Shown here: in pieces, positions 1 to 5,938 of the stretch
Numbering within the stretch: the first letter of the stretch is position 1
Layout: every line of letters starts with the position of its first letter
Source of the DNA: Candidatus Hydrogenedentota bacterium
GTDB lineage: Bacteria > Hydrogenedentota > Hydrogenedentia > Hydrogenedentales > SLHB01
Direction: 5' to 3'
DNA length: 6,080 nucleotides
NCBI GenBank assembly: GCA_026387845.1
Contig: JAPLKX010000678.1
Coordinates: 1 to 6,080, forward strand
The notes under the pieces: generated by a model
The model's input: the letters and a program-made list of their open reading frames with translations, nothing else
Databases searched by the model: none
What the model was told of the DNA's origin: nothing
Program-made: the position numbers and the translations under genes

Positions 1-68
1 TCCGGCGCTTTGGAATGACAAAGGACAAATGATAAACGATGAATAATCATCTTAATGATCATACCATT
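1..68. other. AT-rich non-coding 3' flank
   Basis: No gene is visible. The stretch is strikingly AT-rich against GC-rich neighbours and consists of purine-rich near-repeats (AATGACAAAGGACAAATGAT, then AACGATGAATAATCATC) and the palindrome ATGATCAT (55-62). GATGA/TCATC and ATCAT/ATGAT can form only weak 5-bp stems, so a terminator for the operon is possible but not convincing. Confidence 0.4.
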
Positions 69-797
69 TTATCCTTTAAGAATCAGCTGTTGGCGGTCGT
101 GGATTGCCTGTTTGAGACCGGGGAATGAGCAGACGTCCATTGAGAAGAAGGTGCGGCAACAACCGATCTCGGTGAGGAAATGGCTGTCGGAAGAAACAAC
201 GACGGGATAGCCGGTTGCCTCGTAGGCGCTGGAGCGGCCTGCGCGATGTGCCGCGGGAGAGACTTCGATCGCGTCAAATAGAACGTCCGGCGGCAAGAAG
301 CCGAGTTGGGAGAGTACGCTGAACGAGGGTCTGTCGACGTGGGAGGCGATGGCGATTCCGCCGTGGCCGTGGATGAGGTCGACGGCGCCGGAGACCGAGT
401 ATTGGGAGGAGAGAAACAGGCGGTGCGGTTCGAGGCGGATTGGCCCGCCGCGCTCGTTCATGACGATTTGCCTGCCGCGGGGTTTGCCGGCGAAGGAGTT
501 GGGCAGGCTTGCCAGGATGAGGTCGCTTACGGCTGCGGCAGCTTGGGTGGTTTCAAACAAGCCGAGTATGTGGGCTTCTTCGGACGTGGTGATTTCGATG
601 CCGGGGATGACAATGAGCTCGTCTTTTGCGGCGGCGATTACGGCGGGGGCGTTGCCGGCGGAATTGTGGTCGCAGATGGCGATAATTTGGAGGCCGGCCT
701 TGATAGCGGCTTTGATGATGGCGGGCGGCGTCATGTTATCGTCGGCGCAGGGTGAGAGGGCGGTGTGAATGTGGAGGTCTGCGCTGAACGGTTTCAT
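69..797 (-). CDS. PHP-domain metal-dependent phosphoesterase of hydrogenase cluster
   Basis: A 242-residue protein of the PHP (polymerase and histidinol phosphatase) superfamily. The metal-binding motifs are in order: DLHIHTALSPC (H9, H11), CDHNS (D43, H44), PGIEIT (E68), EEAH (H76), ASHVDRPSF (H153) and SSDSH (D204, H206). This set suits a multi-metal phosphoesterase; the substrate cannot be told from sequence. There is no signal peptide, so it is cytoplasmic. The region at about 100-135, between the motifs, is an insertion rich in Arg and Gly. The ATG is preceded by GAGGTG about seven bases upstream, overlapping the TGA of the Fe-S fusion gene, so the two are tightly coupled. PHP proteins of this type recur beside DRTGG and RsbW-like genes in [FeFe] hydrogenase loci; turnover of a small phosphorylated signal or cofactor is a guess from context. 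Confidence 0.87.
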   Translation of the reverse strand: MKPFSADLHIHTALSPCADDNMTPPAIIKAAIKAGLQIIAICDHNSAGNAPAVIAAAKDELIVIPGIEITTSEEAHILGLFETTQAAAAVSDLILASLPNSFAGKPRGRQIVMNERGGPIRLEPHRLFLSSQYSVSGAVDLIHGHGGIAIASHVDRPSFSVLSQLGFLPPDVLFDAIEVSPAAHRAGRSSAYEATGYPVVVSSDSHFLTEIGCCRTFFSMDVCSFPGLKQAIHDRQQLILKG

Positions 798-808
798 GGG
801 GGAGCACC

Positions 809-2437
809 TCAGGGGTTTGAGGCCGGAGGTTGTGGCGGCCGGGATCGGTATATGCAGGAGTCTGGCGTGGCGCGGCCGAGTACGACGTCTTCAGCGAGCG
901 CGGCGCAGGACGGCGCGCCGCACACCGAACAGTCCCTGCCGGGGAGCGTCCGGGTAAGTTGGTCGATTTGCGCGAGTTTTTGCATGGCGGCGCGCATATC
1001 GCTGTCGAGCCGCATCCCCGCCCTGGGCGCCAGAGGTTCAACGCGGCGGACGGCGCCGGCCCGGCCGTTGGCAACGAGGATGGGATGCACCTGCCTGGCC
1101 CATTCGAACCTGGGCTGAGCCACGAAGGGGTCTTCGATCCAGACGGGCGCCCCGAAACAGCCCTGGTCGCAGGCGTAAAGTTCGATGAGTGTGTAGTCGT
1201 TGACGCGTGTGTTTTCGACGGCTTCGAGCACGTTGATGACGTGGCGAATTCCGCTGACCTGGAGGGTCTGCCGAGGGCCGGCGGGACGCGGCAGGCTTCG
1301 AGGCTGCCGTGCGTGTACGCCGATGTGTTCAAATGCTTTTTGGCGTAACGCGAGCGGGTCGACGAGATCGATCTTTGTGAGCAGGCTGGGCGCGCGCAAC
1401 AGGGTGCATTGCGCGGGACATGGCGCCGCCCACACGACATGCGGGGCGGTGATTTCTTCGCGGGCGGCTTCGGCGGGGGTGAGGAACGGTGCGAGATGGG
1501 CCAGCAGCGACGGGAACCGGACCTGGATCAGGTTGATGATGGCGGGGCACGCAGGGCTGAAGACGGGTTTGGCGAGGGCCTCGTCGCGGGCGTATGCGGC
1601 GACGGCTTCGCGGAGCGCGTTTTCCCATTCGTCAAGCAGGCGGATGTCGGTGAATCCGGCGTCGCGCAGAGCGCCGACCACTTGGCCGGGGCTGACGCCG
1701 GGACCGAACTGTTCGAGAAACGAGCCGGGAATGACGAGGACGGTCTTGGCAGTGTGGGCCGGGACGTTGGGTTGAGACGGCATGGCGATGGCGGCGGAAT
1801 CGCAGGCGGCCAGGCATGAGGTGCAATCGATGCAGAGGTGGTCGAGCACGCGCGGCCGGCCCGACTGAACGCGGACAGCCAGAGTGGGGCAGGCGTGGAC
1901 GCACCTCAGGCACTGCCGGCATTTGGCGGCGTCGATTTGGACGGAATTGCGGGCGGGGCCCGCGGTCTGCTGGGGCTGGAGCAAGATGGTGAATCGCAAC
2001 CGGGTGCCTTGACCGGGGACGGATTGCACCGAGAACCGGTCGGAGTTTTTTTTGATGTTGGGCAGGCCGAGCCCGGCGCCGAACCCGAGTTCGCGTGCGG
2101 CGGGCGGCGCGGTTGAATAGCCTTCTTTCATGGCGAGATCGATGTCGGGTATGCCGGGCCCTTCGTCGATGACGGCGACGTCGACCTGGGCGGGATCAAT
2201 GGCGACTTTCATCATGCCTTTTTGTGCGTGGATGACGACGTTCATCTCGGCTTCGTAGGCGGCCACCATGGTTTTGCGGATCAGTTGGGGGTCGACGCCG
2301 ATTTTTTTGAGGACGTCTTTGATGCGTTTGGCGCCGTCGCCGCCGCTGTCGTAATCGCCGCCGGTGATCACGTGCTGGAAAGATGCAGGCGAGACGCCCG
2401 CACCACAATTCTCGGTCGCGCAGGAGCGCGACCCCAC
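809..2437 (-). CDS. Fusion of RsbW-like ATPase, ferredoxin, degenerate [FeFe] hydrogenase-like domain and C-terminal Fe-S domain
   Basis: With the GTG at 2437 the protein has 542 residues. Residues about 20-155 are an anti-sigma-factor-type GHKL ATPase: N-box EAEMNVVIHAQ (62-72), DEGPGIPD (91-98), GFGAGLGLPN (118-127). A two-[4Fe-4S] ferredoxin follows: C173, C176, C179, C183 and C202, C205, C208, C212. Next comes a hydrogenase large-subunit-like domain in which the H-cluster motifs are reduced to SPACP (C297), APCPAQC (C340) and ELYACDQGCFGAP (C423, C427). The end has C-x2-C-x4-C-x16-C (C503, C506, C511, C528), as in RnfB and corrinoid Fe-S proteins. It is therefore probably a redox-sensing or regulatory protein, not a hydrogenase. 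The start is uncertain. The ATG at 2569 would overlap the DRTGG gene by 95 bases. The GTG at 2437 has a G-rich upstream stretch but runs through the repeat. The GTG at 2371 cuts the first strand of the ATPase fold. The stop overlaps the next gene's ribosome binding site. Confidence 0.83.
   Translation of the reverse strand: MGSRSCATENCGAGVSPASFQHVITGGDYDSGGDGAKRIKDVLKKIGVDPQLIRKTMVAAYEAEMNVVIHAQKGMMKVAIDPAQVDVAVIDEGPGIPDIDLAMKEGYSTAPPAARELGFGAGLGLPNIKKNSDRFSVQSVPGQGTRLRFTILLQPQQTAGPARNSVQIDAAKCRQCLRCVHACPTLAVRVQSGRPRVLDHLCIDCTSCLAACDSAAIAMPSQPNVPAHTAKTVLVIPGSFLEQFGPGVSPGQVVGALRDAGFTDIRLLDEWENALREAVAAYARDEALAKPVFSPACPAIINLIQVRFPSLLAHLAPFLTPAEAAREEITAPHVVWAAPCPAQCTLLRAPSLLTKIDLVDPLALRQKAFEHIGVHARQPRSLPRPAGPRQTLQVSGIRHVINVLEAVENTRVNDYTLIELYACDQGCFGAPVWIEDPFVAQPRFEWARQVHPILVANGRAGAVRRVEPLAPRAGMRLDSDMRAAMQKLAQIDQLTRTLPGRDCSVCGAPSCAALAEDVVLGRATPDSCIYRSRPPQPPASNP
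2373..2434. repeat. Small GC-rich intergenic repeat with hairpin
   Basis: This stretch sits between the DRTGG gene and the ATPase domain. It contains GGTCGCGC-AGGA-GCGCGACC (2414-2433), a perfect 8-bp stem with a 4-base loop, and beside it GATGCAGGCGAGACGCCCGC (2382-2401). Translated, it reads AGVSPAS on the minus strand and DAGETPA...VAQERD on the plus strand. From memory these peptides are typical artefacts of small dispersed repeats in PVC-type and related genomes. No second copy occurs in this window, so its repeat status rests on recognition, not on a comparison. Boundaries are approximate. Confidence 0.5.
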
Positions 2438-2474
2438 CGCGTCCCCCGCCGCATCAGAATTGGCGGAAATCTTT

Positions 2475-2837
2475 TTAGATGGTTTGCGGGGCACGTTCGG
2501 TTTCCATGATTTGATGGAGCTTTGCGCAGGTTTGGAACATGTCGCCGGTTGAGATGATGATGGGTGCATCGTGGTCTTTTGCGGCCTGGACGAGTTCGGG
2601 TCCCGGCTGGACGCCGTTGAGCAGGCAGATGCCGGGGACGTCCATGAGTTCGATGAGCCGTACGACAGACGAGTTGGCGAGGTTTGTGACGATCAGGGTG
2701 GTGTCGGATGCCTGGTTGAGCAGGTCGGATACGCGGTCGCCGGCATAGACTCTGTTGATTTGGCGTTTTCCGCCACGTTTACCTTCGATGATTTGCGCGC
2801 CAAGCTTTTCGGCAATCTGGCTGAGTGTAATGCCCAT
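2475..2837 (-). CDS. DRTGG-domain protein of hydrogenase cluster
   Basis: A 120-residue soluble protein of DRTGG-domain type, starting MGITLSQIAEKLGAQIIEG. The central part (about residues 28-105) alternates beta-strand-like and helical stretches: VYAGDRVSDLL, TTLIVTNLANSSVVRLIEL, PGICLLNGVQP, APIIISTGDMF. DRTGG domains are found alone or next to CBS domains and phosphotransacetylase-like domains and are thought to have a regulatory or ligand-binding role; the exact function is unknown. Small stand-alone versions commonly accompany [FeFe] hydrogenase genes together with an RsbW-like ATPase and a PHP protein, the company it keeps here. The ATG is preceded by AGAGGG about eight bases upstream. 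There is no signal peptide or membrane segment. A role in sensing or controlling the hydrogenase is inferred from context only. Confidence 0.82.
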   Translation of the reverse strand: MGITLSQIAEKLGAQIIEGKRGGKRQINRVYAGDRVSDLLNQASDTTLIVTNLANSSVVRLIELMDVPGICLLNGVQPGPELVQAAKDHDAPIIISTGDMFQTCAKLHQIMETERAPQTI

Positions 2838-2853
2838 AAAACAGCCCTCTTAT

Positions 2854-2869
2854 CGCATAGTACCATGCG
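2854..2869. repeat. Imperfect 16-bp palindrome between hydA and the DRTGG gene
   Basis: CGCATAGTACCATGCG is symmetric apart from one mismatched pair (CGCAT/ATGCG arms around a GTAC centre). It lies about 17 bases upstream of the DRTGG gene start. Its size and position would suit a transcription-factor operator or a small hairpin, but no promoter elements are clearly recognisable beside it. Confidence 0.3.
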
Positions 2870-2877
2870 GAAGCCGG

Positions 2878-2899
2878 CCCGGCCCAACGCTGGGCCGGG
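2878..2899 (-). other. Strong GC hairpin downstream of hydA
   Basis: CCCGGCCCA and TGGGCCGGG form a perfect 9-bp inverted repeat around a 4-base loop, 18 bases after the hydA stop codon. No T-run follows on either strand, so it is not a standard intrinsic terminator. In RNA it could be an mRNA-processing or stability element that sets different levels for the hydrogenase and the downstream genes, or a weak terminator. Confidence 0.5.
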
Positions 2900-2916
2900 G
2901 CGGCTCGAGATCGGGC

Positions 2917-3987
2917 CTAGGATATGTACTTGCCTCGCGGCGTGTAGTGGGTGTGCAGCAGCTTATGGCTGAGATGGCCGCAGGGGCCGTCCTTGAGGAA
3001 GTTGGTGTAGAGTTCGAGTACGGCGGGGTTCTCGTGCGACTTCCGGACTTCGGACCGGCTGTCTTCGGAGTAGATGGCCTTTGCCCGCTGCGTTCGGATT
3101 TCGGGGCTGGTCGGGATCGGCTGGCCGCCGCCGCCCAGGCACCCGCCGGGGCATGCCATGAACTCGATGAAGTGGCATTCGGAGAACTTGCCGCCGGCCC
3201 GTATGTCTTCGAGCACTTTCTTGGCGTTGGCGGTTCCATGGCAGACGCCGACCTTGAGCGTGACGCCGCGCAGCCAGTCCCAGTTCGGGACCAGATGCGA
3301 CAGGATCCCGGGGACCGGGCCGACAGCTTTGATAGGCAGTTCGGCGTATTTGACGCCTTCGAACCCGCGGACCGGAATGATGTCGGCGTGGTCGAACAGG
3401 TTCTCGACCTTGATGCCGCACACCAGCTCGACGACGGTGCGGATGGCGGCTTCCATGACGCCGCCCGACGCGCCGAATATGACGCCGGACCCGGTTTCCT
3501 TGCCGAACGGGTCGTCGAAATTGGATTTGGGCATGTTGGGGAGATCGATGCCGGCTTCGCTGACCATCTTGGCGAGTTCGCGTGTGGTGAGGCCGTAGTC
3601 GACGTCTTTGAACCCGGAGTCGCACATTTCGGGCCTGTTGCACTCGAACTTTTTGGCGGAGCAGGGCATCAGGGCGACGGTGACGATGTCCTTGGGGTCG
3701 ATACCCTGTTGCTGTGCGTAGTAGGTCTTGATGACGGCGCCGAACATTTGCTGCGGGCTTTTCGCGCTCGAGACGTGGCGGAGCATCTCGGGTGCGAAAT
3801 GCTCGATGTACTTGATCCAGCCGGGCGAGCAACTCGTGAACTGGGGGAGCGCGATGTCTTCGTGGAGCACGAGTGACCGGTACAGGCGCAGCAGGAGTTC
3901 GGTGCCTTCCTCGATGATGGTGAGGTCGGCGGTGAAGTTGGTGTCGAACACCTTGTCAAACCCGCAGTGTCTCAACGCCGTGTTCCC
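2917..3987 (-). pseudogene. hydA: [FeFe] hydrogenase H-cluster domain, out of frame with its N-terminal half
   Basis: About 356 residues, with no internal stop, encode the H-cluster domain plus the small-subunit-like C-terminus. Motif L1 is TSCSPGW (3817-3837), L2 is MPCSAKKFE (3643-3669), and L3 is EFMACPGGCLGGGGQP (3118-3165). The end, SHKLLHTHY, matches the iron hydrogenase small-subunit domain. The recognisable sequence starts NTALRHCGFDKVFDTNF, which in intact relatives lies about 40 residues after the PTDE of the N-terminal half; the intervening strand with the APxxR...GE motif is absent and the frame is shifted. There is no ATG at the 5' end. A TTG at 3975-3973 overlaps the TGA of the N-terminal part and is preceded at a reasonable distance by GAGGGA, so restart is conceivable but unproven. 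The conservation of the motifs suggests a recent lesion or a sequence error rather than an old pseudogene. Confidence 0.82.
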
Positions 3988-4727
3988 TCGTCTGTGGGGT
4001 CGTTGGCGCGCAGGGCGCCGGTGGGGCACCGGTTGATGCACTGGCCGCAGTTGATGCAGACGACCTTGCCCAGGGGTTTGTCGAGGAATGTTTCGACTTT
4101 GGACTTGGCGCCGCGGCCCGCCACTTCGAGGACGCCGACTTCCTGGAGGTCGATGCAGGTTCTGACGCAACGGCGGCACAGGACGCACTTGTTCATGTCG
4201 CGTATCACGGAGTGGCTCGAGGTGTCGATGGGATATCGTGGTGCCTCGATGTGGCCGAACCGGAACGAGTCGACGCCGTACTCTTTGGCGAGCGCCTGGA
4301 GTTCGCAATTGTTGTTTCGTGCGCAGGTGTAGCACTCGCCGCAGTGGTTGGACAGCAAGAGGTCGATGACGTGCCGCCTGGCCTGGCGGACGGTGCGGGA
4401 ATGGGTTTTGACGTTCATGGGCGACAGGACCGGGTAGGCGCATGCGGCCTGGAGGGTTCGCTGCCCTTCGACCTCGACGACGCAGACCCTGCACACGCCG
4501 GCGACGCAGAGGTCTTCGTGGTTGCACAGGGTGGGAATCCGGATTCCGAGCTGTTTGGCCGCATCGAGGATGGTAGAGCCCATCGGGACTTTGACTTCGC
4601 GCCCGTCGATGGTGATGGCCACTTCGCCGCCGATCAATCCGCCGGACGGAGCGCGCTTGACATCGAGGCGCCGCTGGCTAATGGGTGCACGTGAACTTTC
4701 TTTGGTGGAGACGGATTTCTGGCTCAT
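3972..4727 (-). CDS. hydA: [FeFe] hydrogenase catalytic subunit, N-terminal Fe-S part, ending early at a frameshift/deletion
   Basis: As read this gives 251 residues with the electron-relay half of a HydA/CpI-type subunit. A plant-type [2Fe-2S] domain has C68, C79, C82 and C96. A His-ligated [4Fe-4S] site follows as H128-x3-C132-x2-C135-x5-C141. Two more [4Fe-4S] sites are CVLCRRCVRTC (C181, C184, C187, C191) and CINCGQCINRCP (C224, C227, C230, C234). The family-like sequence runs to ANDPTDE (241-247); then GTRR and a TGA follow, while the H-cluster domain continues in another frame. The residues before the [2Fe-2S] domain (about 1-33) are basic and poorly conserved in appearance. If really terminated here, the product would resemble the HoxU-type Fe-S subunit of NAD-reducing hydrogenases and could still form a diaphorase with the two upstream subunits; that is inference. 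Otherwise this is the first half of a broken or misassembled hydA. Confidence 0.85.
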   Translation of the reverse strand: MSQKSVSTKESSRAPISQRRLDVKRAPSGGLIGGEVAITIDGREVKVPMGSTILDAAKQLGIRIPTLCNHEDLCVAGVCRVCVVEVEGQRTLQAACAYPVLSPMNVKTHSRTVRQARRHVIDLLLSNHCGECYTCARNNNCELQALAKEYGVDSFRFGHIEAPRYPIDTSSHSVIRDMNKCVLCRRCVRTCIDLQEVGVLEVAGRGAKSKVETFLDKPLGKVVCINCGQCINRCPTGALRANDPTDEGTRR

Positions 4728-4733
4728 CGGTGA

Positions 4734-4740
4734 CTCCTTT
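4734..4740 (-). promoter_or_regulatory. Ribosome binding site fixing the hydA start
   Basis: The minus strand reads AAAGGAG followed by six bases and then ATG at 4727-4725. This decides the start of the catalytic-subunit gene, since the open frame extends well upstream (to 5234) as a shadow of the flavoprotein gene. The site overlaps the flavoprotein stop codon, which points to translational coupling. Confidence 0.75.
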
Positions 4741-5938
4741 ATGACACGGCAGCCCGATGGGCGGGGGTGCGGCCCATGAGCTCGTCTTTGAAGTTCGCAA
4801 CTATGGACAGGAACGCGTTGGGACTGGACTGGCCGAGCCCGCATTTGGAGGCCAACTGCATGGTTTCGCCGAGTCGGCACAGTTCGTTGAGGTAGGCCAT
4901 CGAGCAGCGGCCCTGTTCGAGCAACGCGACGCCTTGGAGTAGTTTGACGTTGCCTTCCCTGCACGGCGTACACTGGCCGCAGGACTCCTCGACGAAGAAT
5001 TCGAGGAAGTTCCGTGCGACGGCGAGCATGTCTCTGTTTTGGCCGAAAACGATGATGGACCCGCCGGTGGGTACGTCTTCGAACGCGAGGGTGCGGCTGA
5101 ACCCTGATGCGGGGACGCATCGGCCGGATGCCCCGCCGACCTGTACGGCCTTGGTGTTTTCGCCGCCGACTTCCTTGAGCAACTGGGCGATGGTGATGCC
5201 CATGGGGAACTCGTATACGCCGGGGCGTTCGCAATCGCCGGACACGCTGAATATCTTGGGGCCGGCGGACCGCTCGGTGCCGATGGCTTTAAACCACGGT
5301 GCGCCTTTGGCCATGATGCAGGGCACCCAGGCCAGGGTCTCGACGTTGTTGACGATGGTGGGATAGCCCATGTAGCCGGTGTCGACGGGGAATGGTGGGC
5401 GGTTTCTGGGTTCGCCGCGCTGGCCTTCGAGCGACTCGATGAGTGCGGTTTCTTCGCCGCACACGTAAGCGCCGGCGCCCATCCGTACCGTTACGTTGAA
5501 ATCAAACCCTTCGCAGCCACGGACGGATTCGCCCAGGAGTTTTTGTTCGCGCCGTTTGGCGATGACGGCTTCGAGATCTTTGCGGATGTAAGCGTACTCG
5601 CCGCGCAGGTAGATAATGCCTTCCGCTGCGCCGATTGCGAACGCGGCAATCGTCATGCCTTCGATGACGAGGTCGGCGTACTGGGCGAGGATGACGCGAT
5701 CTTTAAATGTTCCGGGCTCGCCTTCGTCGGCGTTGCAGACCACGTATTTGTGGCTGCTGTGTGCGGCGGCGGCGAGGTTCCATTTGACGCTGGTGGGGAA
5801 CCCGGCCCCGCCACGGCCTTTAAGACCGGAGGAGGCGATTTCGGCGATGACGTCGGCGCGCGATTTGGCCAGTGCCTTTTTCAGGGCGGCGCCGGGCTCG
5901 ATCTGGCTGAACGTGAGCGTGTTTCTGGGGGTATTCAT
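4739..5938 (-). CDS. hydB: NADH-binding flavoprotein subunit of [FeFe] hydrogenase (NuoF/HydB-like)
   Basis: This 399-residue protein is the NADH-oxidising/NAD-reducing subunit of the complex. Visible motifs are the FMN-binding glycine-rich loop GRGGAGFP (residues 41-48), the acidic NADEGEPGTFKDR stretch (69-81), the NADH/FMN segment GAGAYVCGEETALIESLEG (154-172), and the [4Fe-4S] site CGQCTPCREG (C320, C323, C326) with the fourth ligand C366 in ASKCGLGQSSPNAF. The start is well supported: GGAGGAA lies at 5945-5951, a few bases before the ATG. The length is that of NuoF of complex I. HydB subunits of many electron-bifurcating hydrogenases are longer, with an N-terminal [2Fe-2S] domain and a C-terminal ferredoxin domain; both are absent here, so bifurcation cannot be assumed. 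The TAA stop overlaps the ribosome binding site of the downstream catalytic-subunit gene. Confidence 0.93.
   Translation of the reverse strand: MNTPRNTLTFSQIEPGAALKKALAKSRADVIAEIASSGLKGRGGAGFPTSVKWNLAAAAHSSHKYVVCNADEGEPGTFKDRVILAQYADLVIEGMTIAAFAIGAAEGIIYLRGEYAYIRKDLEAVIAKRREQKLLGESVRGCEGFDFNVTVRMGAGAYVCGEETALIESLEGQRGEPRNRPPFPVDTGYMGYPTIVNNVETLAWVPCIMAKGAPWFKAIGTERSAGPKIFSVSGDCERPGVYEFPMGITIAQLLKEVGGENTKAVQVGGASGRCVPASGFSRTLAFEDVPTGGSIIVFGQNRDMLAVARNFLEFFVEESCGQCTPCREGNVKLLQGVALLEQGRCSMAYLNELCRLGETMQLASKCGLGQSSPNAFLSIVANFKDELMGRTPAHRAAVS

Noticed and set aside
2040..2060. A run of eight A residues on the minus strand (coding IKKNS), resembling a slippery frameshift site
   Set aside because: The frame continues normally through the ATPase domain into the ferredoxin domain, and no alternative-frame product is evident.
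809..2437. A second catalytically active [FeFe] hydrogenase
   Set aside because: The H-cluster motifs are reduced to isolated cysteines; the residues around the binuclear site are not conserved.
2878..2899. Intrinsic terminator after hydA
   Set aside because: The stem is strong but no T-tract follows on either strand, so it is listed only as a hairpin.
2755..3876. A 373-codon plus-strand open frame and several shorter plus-strand frames
   Set aside because: They lie antisense to the H-cluster domain, whose motifs are unmistakable. Their predicted proteins are low-complexity and rich in Asp, Gly, Val and Arg, as expected from the reverse frames of GC-rich genes.
3972..4020. Programmed frameshifting as the explanation for the hydA frame change
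   Set aside because: There is no slippery heptamer at the junction, and about 40 conserved residues are missing, which a simple frameshift cannot restore.
4728..5234. Upstream extension of the hydA N-terminal frame
   Set aside because: The extension is an arginine-rich shadow of the flavoprotein gene. A strong ribosome binding site and ATG at 4727 give a natural start.
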